Assembly (NCBI GenBank): GCA_964402505.1
Contig: CAYOCP010000026.1
Coordinates: forward strand, 1 to 64,000
Origin: SLRI01 sp964402505
GTDB taxonomy: Bacteria; Pseudomonadota; Alphaproteobacteria; Geminicoccales; Geminicoccaceae
DNA: 64,000 nucleotides
Direction of reading: 5' to 3'
In this document: one piece after another, positions 46,831 to 54,526 of the stretch
How the letters are laid out: each line of letters opens with the position of its first letter
Position numbering within the stretch: the stretch's first letter is position 1
The notes under the pieces: model-generated
What the model was told of the DNA's origin: nothing
The model's input: only the letters and a program-made list of their open reading frames with translations
Databases searched by the model: none
Position numbers and translations under genes: made by a program

Positions 46831-47402
46831 CGCGCCCGGGCACCTTCCGGCCCGTCGGCCAGAACGCGGCCGACCAGCGCGACGCCGCCCATGAAGTAGA
46901 TCGGGGCACCGAGGCCGATCATCAGCATGCCGCCGAGCTGCTGATCGGCGAGGCTGCCGCAGATCGCCGCGGGATAGAGGGGGTGCGCGGCGAGAAGCAG
47001 AAGGGCGCCGAGCAGCGTCATGTGCATCGAGGTCAAGAGCAGGCCGCCGGCCCCGGCCAGTGCCCTGCCGGGCTGCAGCACGGCGAGCCAGACGAGAAGG
47101 CCCGCGACGAGAAAAGAGAGCTGCTCGGCGACGAGAAAGGCGCGCTCCGTCTGTGCCGCCTCGTGCGCCGCCGGCAGATGCCAGCCCCAGACGGCGAAGA
47201 GCTCGATCGCCACGGCTGCGAGCGGCGGCGGAAGGACAGGCAGCGTCGGCGCGAGGCCGAGGGCGATGAGCGGAGCGGCCACCGCGACCACGGCCATGTG
47301 CCTGACCATGTGATCGGCGAAGGGCCAGAACGGCGCCGGCTCGGGCACCAGCCAGACGGCGAGGCAGAGGATGAAGCCCAGCACCGGAGCCAGCCCGCGC
47401 AT
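46827..47402 (-). CDS. ctaG: Cytochrome c oxidase assembly protein, caa3-type CtaG
   Basis: A 191-aa multi-pass membrane protein of the caa3_CtaG family: HMVRHMAVVAVAAPLIALG, ELFAVWGWHLPAAHEAAQ, AEQLSFLVAGLLVWLAVL, LLLTSMHMTLLGALLLLAAHPLYP and DQQLGGMLMIGLGAP. Conserved His and Met residues in these helices are thought to serve copper insertion. The ATG at 47402 shares one base with the preceding stop (TGATG); a TTG at 47411 is also in frame. Confidence 0.88.
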   Translation of the reverse strand: MRGLAPVLGFILCLAVWLVPEPAPFWPFADHMVRHMAVVAVAAPLIALGLAPTLPVLPPPLAAVAIELFAVWGWHLPAAHEAAQTERAFLVAEQLSFLVAGLLVWLAVLQPGRALAGAGGLLLTSMHMTLLGALLLLAAHPLYPAAICGSLADQQLGGMLMIGLGAPIYFMGGVALVGRVLADGPEGARAR

Positions 47403-47812
47403 CACCTGCAACCGTCGAAAAAGAGTGCCGGCATGGCCACGTAGAGCACGCCCACGAAGGCGAGCCCGGCCAGAAGGAAGCCGGCATGGCCGAGGAGCTC
47501 GTGGCGGTCCTCGGTCACCGCCGCATCGTGCTCGTAGTCGAGGTCATCGAGGAAGTCCCATTGTCGCCACGCCCTCCAGCCGATCCAGGCGATCACGGCG
47601 AGCGCCAGAAGGGTCGCGGCGCCGATGGCGAGCCTGAGCCAGCCGAAGGCGGGCCCGGCACCGCCGAGCTTGGCGCAGACGATGGCGGTAGTGGTGTAGC
47701 AGAAGAGGAAATAGAGGGCCCAGACGACGGGGCCGAGGGCGATGTCCCAGAGGCTGCTCGCCGCCTCGGCGAAGCTGCGCCGCTCGTCGTGGCGGGCGGG
47801 GCCCGGCGCCAT
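47402..47812 (-). CDS. Small membrane protein of the oxidase operon
   Basis: A 136-aa protein with three hydrophobic segments (IALGPVVWALYFLFCYTTTAIVC, LRLAIGAATLLALAVIAWIGW and FLLAGLAFVGVLYVAMPALFF). It lies between the fused ctaD/ctaE and ctaG, one base after the first. Comparable small proteins appear in caa3-type operons of related bacteria, possibly as an accessory subunit or assembly factor. No domain recognised. Confidence 0.75.
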   Translation of the reverse strand: MAPGPARHDERRSFAEAASSLWDIALGPVVWALYFLFCYTTTAIVCAKLGGAGPAFGWLRLAIGAATLLALAVIAWIGWRAWRQWDFLDDLDYEHDAAVTEDRHELLGHAGFLLAGLAFVGVLYVAMPALFFDGCR

Positions 47813-47813
47813 C

Positions 47814-50393
47814 TCAGAGCATCCTCGGCGCGAGGCCGATAGTGGCTGCCGCGACCAGGACCTCGAGGCCGAGGAAGTGCCAGAAGAGCGTCACGTTCTG
47901 GATGTCGGCGTCGTGCTCGGGCGTGAGCCTCCGCCAGAGGCTCCGGGCCAGGCAATAGAGCTGCATGAGGGCACCCAGGGCCACATGGACGAGGATCCAG
48001 ATCAGGATGGCCCAGACGATGGCCGGATAGACATGGGCGGTGGGCTCGAGATCGACGGTTGCGACCGAGCCGCCGACAGCGCCACCTCCGGCCAAAGCGA
48101 GAAGCGGCGCCGCCAGAAGGAGCAGCCGCGCCGTGCCGACACGGCCACGGCGGTTCGTGGCGCGGGCCGCGAGCGTCAGAAGCCAGGCGGCGGCGATCAG
48201 GACCACGCCCGGGGCCAGCCACGAAAGCGCCGCATGCGCGCTGCCGGCGGGCGGAAAATCCGCTCTCGCCGTCCAGTAGAAGCCGAAGCCGAAGACGAGG
48301 CTGGCGAAAGCCGTGGCATCGGCGAGCATGGTGATCCACATGCCCCACCAGCCGCAGGCGGCCGGACCCGAAGCGTAGATCGGCACGGCGAGGCCAAGCC
48401 CGACCTTCTTGAAGGGTTTCTCCGGCACCGGCGCCGTGCCGGACCAGAGCCACCAGATCACGCAGCCGATCGCGAGGACCGCCGAGACGGCGGCAGGCTG
48501 GTAGAGCTGGAAGGTCGGAAAGATGAAGGCGCCGCCGGTGAAGAGCGCGGCCAGATGCGTGATCCAGGTCGGCCCCGCGACCCTGAGGCACTGGATCGGC
48601 CGCGCATCCATGACCGTCGTCACCAGGGTCTCGCGCAGCCCCTCCTCCGCGTCCGGCAGATAATAGCGGCCGGCATCCATCCGCTCGACCAGAAGCGGCT
48701 GCTCCCAGAGCGGGTAGCGGCTGGTGACGTAGGGGATGGAGCGGGTGCCCCAGCCCTGATCCGGAATGTCGTGCGACCATTCGAGCGTGCCGGCGTTCCA
48801 GGGGTTGCGCGGCGTGCGCTCGCTCCGGCCCTTGGGCCGGAGCAGGTCGAAGGTGAAGACGAGAAAGCCCATGGCGATGGCGAAGGCACCCAGCGACGAG
48901 ACGAGGTTGGGCCACTCCCAGCCGAGGCCGGCCTGATAGGTGAAGACCCGCCGCGGCATGCCCAGAAGCCCGCTGAGATGCATCGGCAGGAAGGTGATGT
49001 TGAAGCCTGTGAAGATCAGCCAGAAGGCCCATTTGCCGAGCATCGGCGACAGCAGCCTCTTGGTGAAGAAGGGGTAGAAGTAATAGACGCCGCCCATGAT
49101 CGGCATGACCATGCCGCCGAACAGCGTGTAGTGCAGGTGGGCGACAATGAAATAGCTGTCGTGCACCTGCCAGTCGAAGGGCGCGAGCGCCACCATGACG
49201 CCGGTGAGGCCGCCGGCGGTGAAGATGGCGAGTGCCCCGGCGATGAAGAGCATCGGCACGCTGCCCCTGACCCGGCCGACCATGAGGGTGGCGACGAAGG
49301 CGAAGAGCTGCACGCCCGTCGGGATCACGACGACCTCCGACGCGGCCGAGAAGAAGCCGAGCGAGATCGCCGGCAGGCCCGTCGTGAACATGTGGTGGAC
49401 CCAGAGTCCGAAAGAGATGAAGCCGGTGCCGACGGCCGAGAGCACGATCCACGAATAGCCGACGATCGGCCGCTGCGCCGCCGTGGGCACGATCATGGCG
49501 GCGACGGCAATCGAGGGCAGGAAGATGATGTAGACCTCGGGATGGCCGAAGATCCAGAAGAGGTGTTGCCAGAGCAGCGGGTCGCCGCCGCGCTCGGGAT
49601 CGAAGAAGGGCCAGTCGAGGCTGCGCTCGAGCTCGAAGAGGAAATCGCCGGCGATCAGGGGCGGGAAGGCGAAGAGGACCATGCCGCCGACCACCAGCAC
49701 GTACCAGGCGTAGAGCGGCATGAGGTTGATGCGCATGCCGGGAGGACGGCATTTGAGCACGCCGACGATCAGCTCGACCGCGGCCGCGATCGACGCCACC
49801 TCGATGAACGAGAGACCGAGCAGCCAGATGTCGGCGCCGATGCCGGGGCTCCCGGTGGCGAGCGGCGGGTACATGAACCAGCCCGAGCTCGGTGCGGCGT
49901 CGAACAGGAGCGAGCCCATGACGAAAACGCCGCCGATCAGGAACGACCAGTAGCCATAGGCGGAGAGCCGCGGAAACGGCATGTCGCGGGCGCCGAGCAG
50001 GGCCGGCAGGACGAGGATCGACATGGCCTCGAAAAGCGGCACGGCGAAGAGGAACATCATGGCCGAGCCGTGCATCGTGAAGAACTGGTTGAAGCGGTCG
50101 GCGGAGAGGAAATCGTTCTCCGGCACCGCGAGCTGGACGCGGATGGCGAGTGCGAGGACGCCGGCCGAGAGCATGAAGAGGAAGGCGGTCAGCGTGTACC
50201 ACGCACCGACCTCGGAATTGTTGACCGCCGACCAGTAGCGCCAGCCCGCCGGCATTTCCCAGGCGCGGCGCAGCCGCGCCGCCGATTCCTCCTGCCAGGC
50301 CGGGTCGAGCGCCTCGGCCAGCATCTCCTCGCTCGGCGGATAGGGGCCAACGCGCTGCGGCGACGGGCCGCCAGGAACGGCGTCGACCGTCAT
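47814..50393 (-). CDS. ctaD: Cytochrome c oxidase subunit I fused to subunit III-like domain
   Basis: An 859-aa membrane protein. Residues about 60-580 are subunit I: heme/CuB histidines in FFTMHGSAMMFLFAVP, IFGHPEVYIIFLPS, WVHHMFTTG and IVAHLHYTLFGG, with the GHPEVY Tyr-His pair. After a linker, about 600-859 resembles subunit III (WWGMWITMLADATAFASLVFGFGFYW, QNVTLFWHFLGLEVLV). The fusion is normal in some alphaproteobacterial caa3 oxidases. It is coupled to ctaC by an ATGA overlap. Main proton-pumping core of the operon. Confidence 0.95.
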   Translation of the reverse strand: MTVDAVPGGPSPQRVGPYPPSEEMLAEALDPAWQEESAARLRRAWEMPAGWRYWSAVNNSEVGAWYTLTAFLFMLSAGVLALAIRVQLAVPENDFLSADRFNQFFTMHGSAMMFLFAVPLFEAMSILVLPALLGARDMPFPRLSAYGYWSFLIGGVFVMGSLLFDAAPSSGWFMYPPLATGSPGIGADIWLLGLSFIEVASIAAAVELIVGVLKCRPPGMRINLMPLYAWYVLVVGGMVLFAFPPLIAGDFLFELERSLDWPFFDPERGGDPLLWQHLFWIFGHPEVYIIFLPSIAVAAMIVPTAAQRPIVGYSWIVLSAVGTGFISFGLWVHHMFTTGLPAISLGFFSAASEVVVIPTGVQLFAFVATLMVGRVRGSVPMLFIAGALAIFTAGGLTGVMVALAPFDWQVHDSYFIVAHLHYTLFGGMVMPIMGGVYYFYPFFTKRLLSPMLGKWAFWLIFTGFNITFLPMHLSGLLGMPRRVFTYQAGLGWEWPNLVSSLGAFAIAMGFLVFTFDLLRPKGRSERTPRNPWNAGTLEWSHDIPDQGWGTRSIPYVTSRYPLWEQPLLVERMDAGRYYLPDAEEGLRETLVTTVMDARPIQCLRVAGPTWITHLAALFTGGAFIFPTFQLYQPAAVSAVLAIGCVIWWLWSGTAPVPEKPFKKVGLGLAVPIYASGPAACGWWGMWITMLADATAFASLVFGFGFYWTARADFPPAGSAHAALSWLAPGVVLIAAAWLLTLAARATNRRGRVGTARLLLLAAPLLALAGGGAVGGSVATVDLEPTAHVYPAIVWAILIWILVHVALGALMQLYCLARSLWRRLTPEHDADIQNVTLFWHFLGLEVLVAAATIGLAPRML

Positions 50394-51385
50394 CGCAGCG
50401 CCTCCAGGTAGCGGGCGAGATCGGCGAGGTCGCCCGGCGCCAGGTCGTCATAGGCCGGCATGCGTGCCCCGGGCTTGACGGCATCCGGATGGTCGATCCA
50501 CCGCGCGATCGCCTCCGCTTCGAGCGGCAGGGTGCCGGCGGCCACCGTGGCGCGGCTGCCGATATGGGTGAGATCGGGGCCGACGCGGCCGTTCGCCGGC
50601 GTGCCACGGACCGCATGGCAGGCGCCGCAGCCCTGGGCGAGAAAGACATCGCGGCCGCGCCGCGCCGCGTCGCCTTGCGGCTCCGCCGCCGGTTGCCGCT
50701 GCGCCTCGAGCCACCTGGCGAAATCGTCCGGCTCCATCACCACCACGTCGAACGCCATGAGCGCGTGGCCGAGCCCGCAGAACTCGGCGCACTGGCCGCG
50801 GAACCTGCCGGTCCGCAAGGGCTCGAGCGCCAGGCGATTGGTGCGGCCGGGGATCATGTCCATCTTGCCGGCGAGGCTCGGGACCCAGAAGGAGTGAATG
50901 ACCCGGGCGGCGACCAGCTCGACCTCGCTGCGCGTGCCCACCGGCAGACGCAGCTCGTTGGCGGTGACGGCCGGCCCCTGCCCGTTCCGCGGCAGGTACT
51001 CGACCCGCCACCACCATTGCTCCCCCTCGACACGGATGGCGGGGCCCGTGCCCGCTGCCCGCTGCGCCGGCATCAGCGAGAGCGACCAAGCGAGCAGACC
51101 GCCCAAGAGCGCCGTCGGCAGGACGATTCCGCCGCCGATGATCAGGCCCTCGCCCAGCCGGCGCGACAGCGGCCTGGGCTCGATCCGGGTGACGTAGAGG
51201 AAGAGGCCGTTGAGCAGCAGCCAGAGGATGACGGCCCCGACCAGGAGGAACCGGAAGAGCCCTGCCAGCACCTCGGCCTCGCGGCCCGCCGGCTGCAGCG
51301 CCGATTGCACCCCCTCGCAGCCGGCCAGAAGCGGCAGGAGGAGGACGAGGAAGGGCGTTATCGGCGGGACGGGCGCTCTCCTCAC
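50390..51385 (-). CDS. ctaC: Cytochrome c oxidase subunit II with fused cytochrome c
   Basis: A 331-aa lipoprotein-type subunit (lipobox LLPLLAGC). It has two membrane helices, a cupredoxin domain with CuA ligands (His in ARVIHSFWVPS; GQCAEFCGLGHALMAF giving Cys-x3-Cys-x3-His-x2-Met), and a C-terminal heme c domain (CGACHAVRG, Met in GARMPAYDDL). The attached cytochrome makes this a caa3-type enzyme that accepts electrons from cytochrome c. First gene of the operon. Confidence 0.95.
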   Translation of the reverse strand: MRRAPVPPITPFLVLLLPLLAGCEGVQSALQPAGREAEVLAGLFRFLLVGAVILWLLLNGLFLYVTRIEPRPLSRRLGEGLIIGGGIVLPTALLGGLLAWSLSLMPAQRAAGTGPAIRVEGEQWWWRVEYLPRNGQGPAVTANELRLPVGTRSEVELVAARVIHSFWVPSLAGKMDMIPGRTNRLALEPLRTGRFRGQCAEFCGLGHALMAFDVVVMEPDDFARWLEAQRQPAAEPQGDAARRGRDVFLAQGCGACHAVRGTPANGRVGPDLTHIGSRATVAAGTLPLEAEAIARWIDHPDAVKPGARMPAYDDLAPGDLADLARYLEALR

Positions 51386-51466
51386 CAGAAATCCCCGCTC
51401 GTCGGGATCGAGCCGTCTCAGTGAACCGGTGAGCGTCCGCCCGGTTCCGGCTCCAGAACCGGCGCG

Positions 51467-52102
51467 CTACCGCCGCTCTCGGGCTTCCTGCGGACGGTCA
51501 CCCCGTTTGCCGGAACGGAAGGTCAGGACACGCCAGACATAGAGGCAGACGAGGCCGGCGATCACCACGTTGCCGATCGGCGAGACCCAGGTGTCGACCA
51601 GCCCCGGCCGATCGCCCAGCCAGTAGCCGGCGAGCGCCAGCGCCGAAACCCACATGAGCGACCCGATCGCCGAGAAAAGGAGGAAGGTCGGCCAACGCAT
51701 CCGGCTGACGCCCGCCGGCACCGAGATCAGCGTGCGCACCCCGGGCACGAGCCGGCCCACGAGCACCGCGACATGACCCCATGTCTCGAACCAGGCCTGC
51801 GCCCGGTCGATCTCCGACGGGGCGACGGTCAGCCAGCGGCCATGCCGCGCCGCCAGCCGCTTGATCCGCTCGAGGCTGAGCGCCCGGCCGGCGACGAACC
51901 AGAGCGTGGCGCCGGCGAGCGAGCCGAGTGTGCCGCCGGCGATCATGAGCACGAGCGAGGCCCCGTCGCGCGCGGCGACGAGGCCCGCGAACGGCATGAC
52001 GATCTCGGAGGGGATCGGCGGGAAGACGTTCTCGAGCAGCATCAGGAACGCCACGCCGAGCGGCCCCCATTGGGCGATCAGGTCCTCGATGAAGCCGGTC
52101 AT
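51467..52102 (-). CDS. DedA-family membrane protein
   Basis: A 211-aa SNARE-associated/DedA protein. FLMLLENVFPPIPSEIVMPFAG is the N-terminal hallmark, GGTLGSLAGATLWFVAGR follows, and VAVLVGRLVPGVRTLISVPAGVSRM carries the conserved Arg-x3-Pro-G pattern. Family members influence undecaprenyl phosphate or phospholipid recycling. ATG 52102 chosen at the domain start. Separate from the oxidase operon by 81 bp, same strand; divergent from the transporter genes. Confidence 0.9.
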   Translation of the reverse strand: MTGFIEDLIAQWGPLGVAFLMLLENVFPPIPSEIVMPFAGLVAARDGASLVLMIAGGTLGSLAGATLWFVAGRALSLERIKRLAARHGRWLTVAPSEIDRAQAWFETWGHVAVLVGRLVPGVRTLISVPAGVSRMRWPTFLLFSAIGSLMWVSALALAGYWLGDRPGLVDTWVSPIGNVVIAGLVCLYVWRVLTFRSGKRGDRPQEARERR

Positions 52103-52342
52103 GCGGCAGCCTTCCCTTTCCCGAAGTGCCGGTGCCCGTCCCATCGCGAGGATGCCGTCGCTCGTCCCGGCACGGCACGAACGGCCTGAACCGCCCGGCG
52201 CACCCGTCGTTCCATCCGAGCTGCTGGACACGAGGCGGCAACAGGGCTCTACTGCGCGGCGCGACGTTCGCCCGTGCGCGGATCAGGGAAGCGAGGGCGT
52301 GTCGCGACAGGGAGCCGCCACAGCAGGCCGAGGGAGAGAAAA

Positions 52343-53593
52343 ATGGCGCCATCGATCATCCGTCCCACCCGCCGCCAAATGCTCGCCGGGGCCGGGAGCG
52401 CGGCCCTGCTCGGCGGCATCGGCGCGCCGGGCATCCTCAGGGCGCAGTCCGACACGATCCGCTTCGGCCATCTCACACCGCTCACGGGCTTCCTCGGCCC
52501 GCTCGGCGAATACGGGCAGATGGGTGTCAAGCTCGCGGTCGAGGAGATCAACGCGGCGGGCGGCGTCATGGGCCGGCAGATCGAGCTCCTGCTCGAGGAC
52601 AGCGTCAACCCGGCCACGGCCTCGTCCAAGGCCGAGCGCTACATCACCCGCGACAACGTCGTCTGCATCATGGGCGAGATCAGCTCCGCCTCGGGGCTCG
52701 CCATCGCCCAGGTGGTGGAGCGCCACCAGAAGCTCTTCATCAACACGGGCTGCAACTCGGACGCGCTGCGCGGCAGCGACTGCAACCGCTACATGTTCCA
52801 CGTCGAGGCCTGCAACACGCAGTACGTCAAGGCGGTGGGCACGGCGATGCTGCAGCAGGGGCTGATCGACGGCAAGAAGATCTACTTCCTGACGGCGGAT
52901 TACGCCTATGGCCACGACCTCTCGCGCGTCGGCAAGCGGTTCGTCGAGGAAAATGGCGGCGAGGTGGCCTGGGAGGACCTGGTGCCGACCGATTCGACCG
53001 ACTTCAGCGCCTACATCCTGAAGATCCGGCGCGCCCAGCCGGACCTGATCATCTCCAACCTCGCCGGCAACCAGATCACCAACTTCGTCAAGCAGTATGC
53101 CGAATACGGCCTCGAGATCCCCTATGGCGGCTTCGGCTTCGACACCGCCGTCGCCTGGGGCGCCGGCAAGGGCAATTTCGGTGGCGAGTGGCCGGTCATC
53201 TGGCACCACGACCTCGACGTGCCGGCCTCCAAGGCCTTCGTCGAAGCCTTCACCGGGAAATACGGCAAGCCGCCCGAGAACCAGGCCTGGGGCGACTACG
53301 TGGCGGCCAAGCTCCTCGCCGCCGCCATGAACGAGATCCAGTCGACCGACACCGACCCCCTGCTCGAGCATTTCGGCAAGGAGCCGAAGCTCGACATCCT
53401 CAAGGGCCGCCAGGGCTATTTCCGCGACTGGGACCACCAGCTCATGCAGGAAATGTACACGATGACCGCGCGGCCGGTGGACGAGGTGAAGAGCGAGTGG
53501 GACCTGATGGTGCTGGGTCCCGCCGTCCCGCCGGCGGACCAGCCCCTGGATTCGATCGCGCCGACCCGGGAGGAGAACGCCTGCCAGATGTAG
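52343..53593 (+). CDS. Branched-chain amino acid/urea-type ABC transporter substrate-binding protein
   Basis: A 416-aa periplasmic protein with a twin-Arg signal (RPTRRQMLAGAGSAALLGG), implying Tat export. The mature part starts TIRFGHLTPLTGFLGPLGEYG and continues KLAVEEINAAGGVMGRQIEL, MGEISSASGLAIAQVVERHQK, KIYFLTADYAYGHDLSRVG, and ISNLAGNQITNFVKQYAEYG. Ligand cannot be fixed. GGGAGAG precedes ATG 52343. First gene of a four-function transporter, 51 bp before livH. Confidence 0.9.
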   Translation: MAPSIIRPTRRQMLAGAGSAALLGGIGAPGILRAQSDTIRFGHLTPLTGFLGPLGEYGQMGVKLAVEEINAAGGVMGRQIELLLEDSVNPATASSKAERYITRDNVVCIMGEISSASGLAIAQVVERHQKLFINTGCNSDALRGSDCNRYMFHVEACNTQYVKAVGTAMLQQGLIDGKKIYFLTADYAYGHDLSRVGKRFVEENGGEVAWEDLVPTDSTDFSAYILKIRRAQPDLIISNLAGNQITNFVKQYAEYGLEIPYGGFGFDTAVAWGAGKGNFGGEWPVIWHHDLDVPASKAFVEAFTGKYGKPPENQAWGDYVAAKLLAAAMNEIQSTDTDPLLEHFGKEPKLDILKGRQGYFRDWDHQLMQEMYTMTARPVDEVKSEWDLMVLGPAVPPADQPLDSIAPTREENACQM

Positions 53594-53644
53594 GAGCCTG
53601 TTCGAGCAGGTTGGTGTCCCCGCCCCCTTACGTGAGAGCCATCC

Positions 53645-54526
53645 TTGCCGCTTGAGCTCGTTTTCGTCCTCGAGCAGGTGCTGAACGGCCTTCTGGTCGG
53701 TGTCTACTACCTGCTGATCGCCCTCGGGCTCTCGCTCATCTTCAGCCTGGGCGGCATCGTCAACCTCGCCCATGGCGGCTTCTACGCCATCGGCGCCTAT
53801 CTGATCGTCGTGCTGACCGGCGAGATCGGCTTCGCCGGTGCCTTCGTCGTCTCGCCCATCCTCGTCGCGATCCTCGGCATGGCGACCGAGCGCGCCTTCT
53901 TCCGGCGCTTCTACCGCCTCGACCCGATGCTGAGCCTGCTGCTCACCTTCGGCCTCGCCATGATCATCGAGCAGGGGCTGCGCATGATCTTCGGCGCGAC
54001 GCCGATCCCTTACGCCATTCCGGCCTTCCTGCACGGGCAGGTGCTGCTCGGCGAGCTGATCTTCTCGAGCTACCGCCTCGCCATCCTCGTCGTCGCCGTC
54101 ATCGCCGTGGCCGGGCTCTGGTTTCTCCTGCAGCGCACGCCCTTCGGCCGGGTGGTGCGGGCGGGCGTGCAGAACCCGGACATGGTGGGTGCGCTCGGCA
54201 TCTCGCTCTCGCCCTATCTCACGGGCGTGGCGGCGCTCGCCATGGGGCTCGCCGGGCTCGCCGGCGTGCTGATGGCGCCGATCACGGGCGTTCATCCGGC
54301 GATGGGCTCGGAGATCCTGATCCCGGCCTTCGTGGTCGTCGTGATCGGCGGGCTCGGCTCGTTCTGGGGCGTGGTCGCGGCGGCGGCCCTCGTCGGGGTG
54401 GTCCGCGGCCTCACCGCCTACTACTACCCGCCCGCCTCGGAGGCCTCGATGTACCTGCTCATGCTCGCCGTGCTCCTCGTCCGGCCGCGCGGCATGTTCG
54501 GCGAGCGGATCGCGAGGTTCGAGTGA
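53645..54526 (+). CDS. livH: Branched-chain amino acid-type ABC permease, LivH-like
   Basis: A 293-aa membrane permease with about eight helices. ALGLSLIFSLGGIVNLAHGGFYAIGAYL is split over the N-terminus and AAALVGVVRGLTAYYYPPASE is near the end; GVQNPDMVGALGISLSPYL is the coupling loop contacting the ATPases. Start TTG 53645 is assumed. The stop overlaps the next start as GTGA. Confidence 0.92.
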   Translation: MPLELVFVLEQVLNGLLVGVYYLLIALGLSLIFSLGGIVNLAHGGFYAIGAYLIVVLTGEIGFAGAFVVSPILVAILGMATERAFFRRFYRLDPMLSLLLTFGLAMIIEQGLRMIFGATPIPYAIPAFLHGQVLLGELIFSSYRLAILVVAVIAVAGLWFLLQRTPFGRVVRAGVQNPDMVGALGISLSPYLTGVAALAMGLAGLAGVLMAPITGVHPAMGSEILIPAFVVVVIGGLGSFWGVVAAAALVGVVRGLTAYYYPPASEASMYLLMLAVLLVRPRGMFGERIARFE

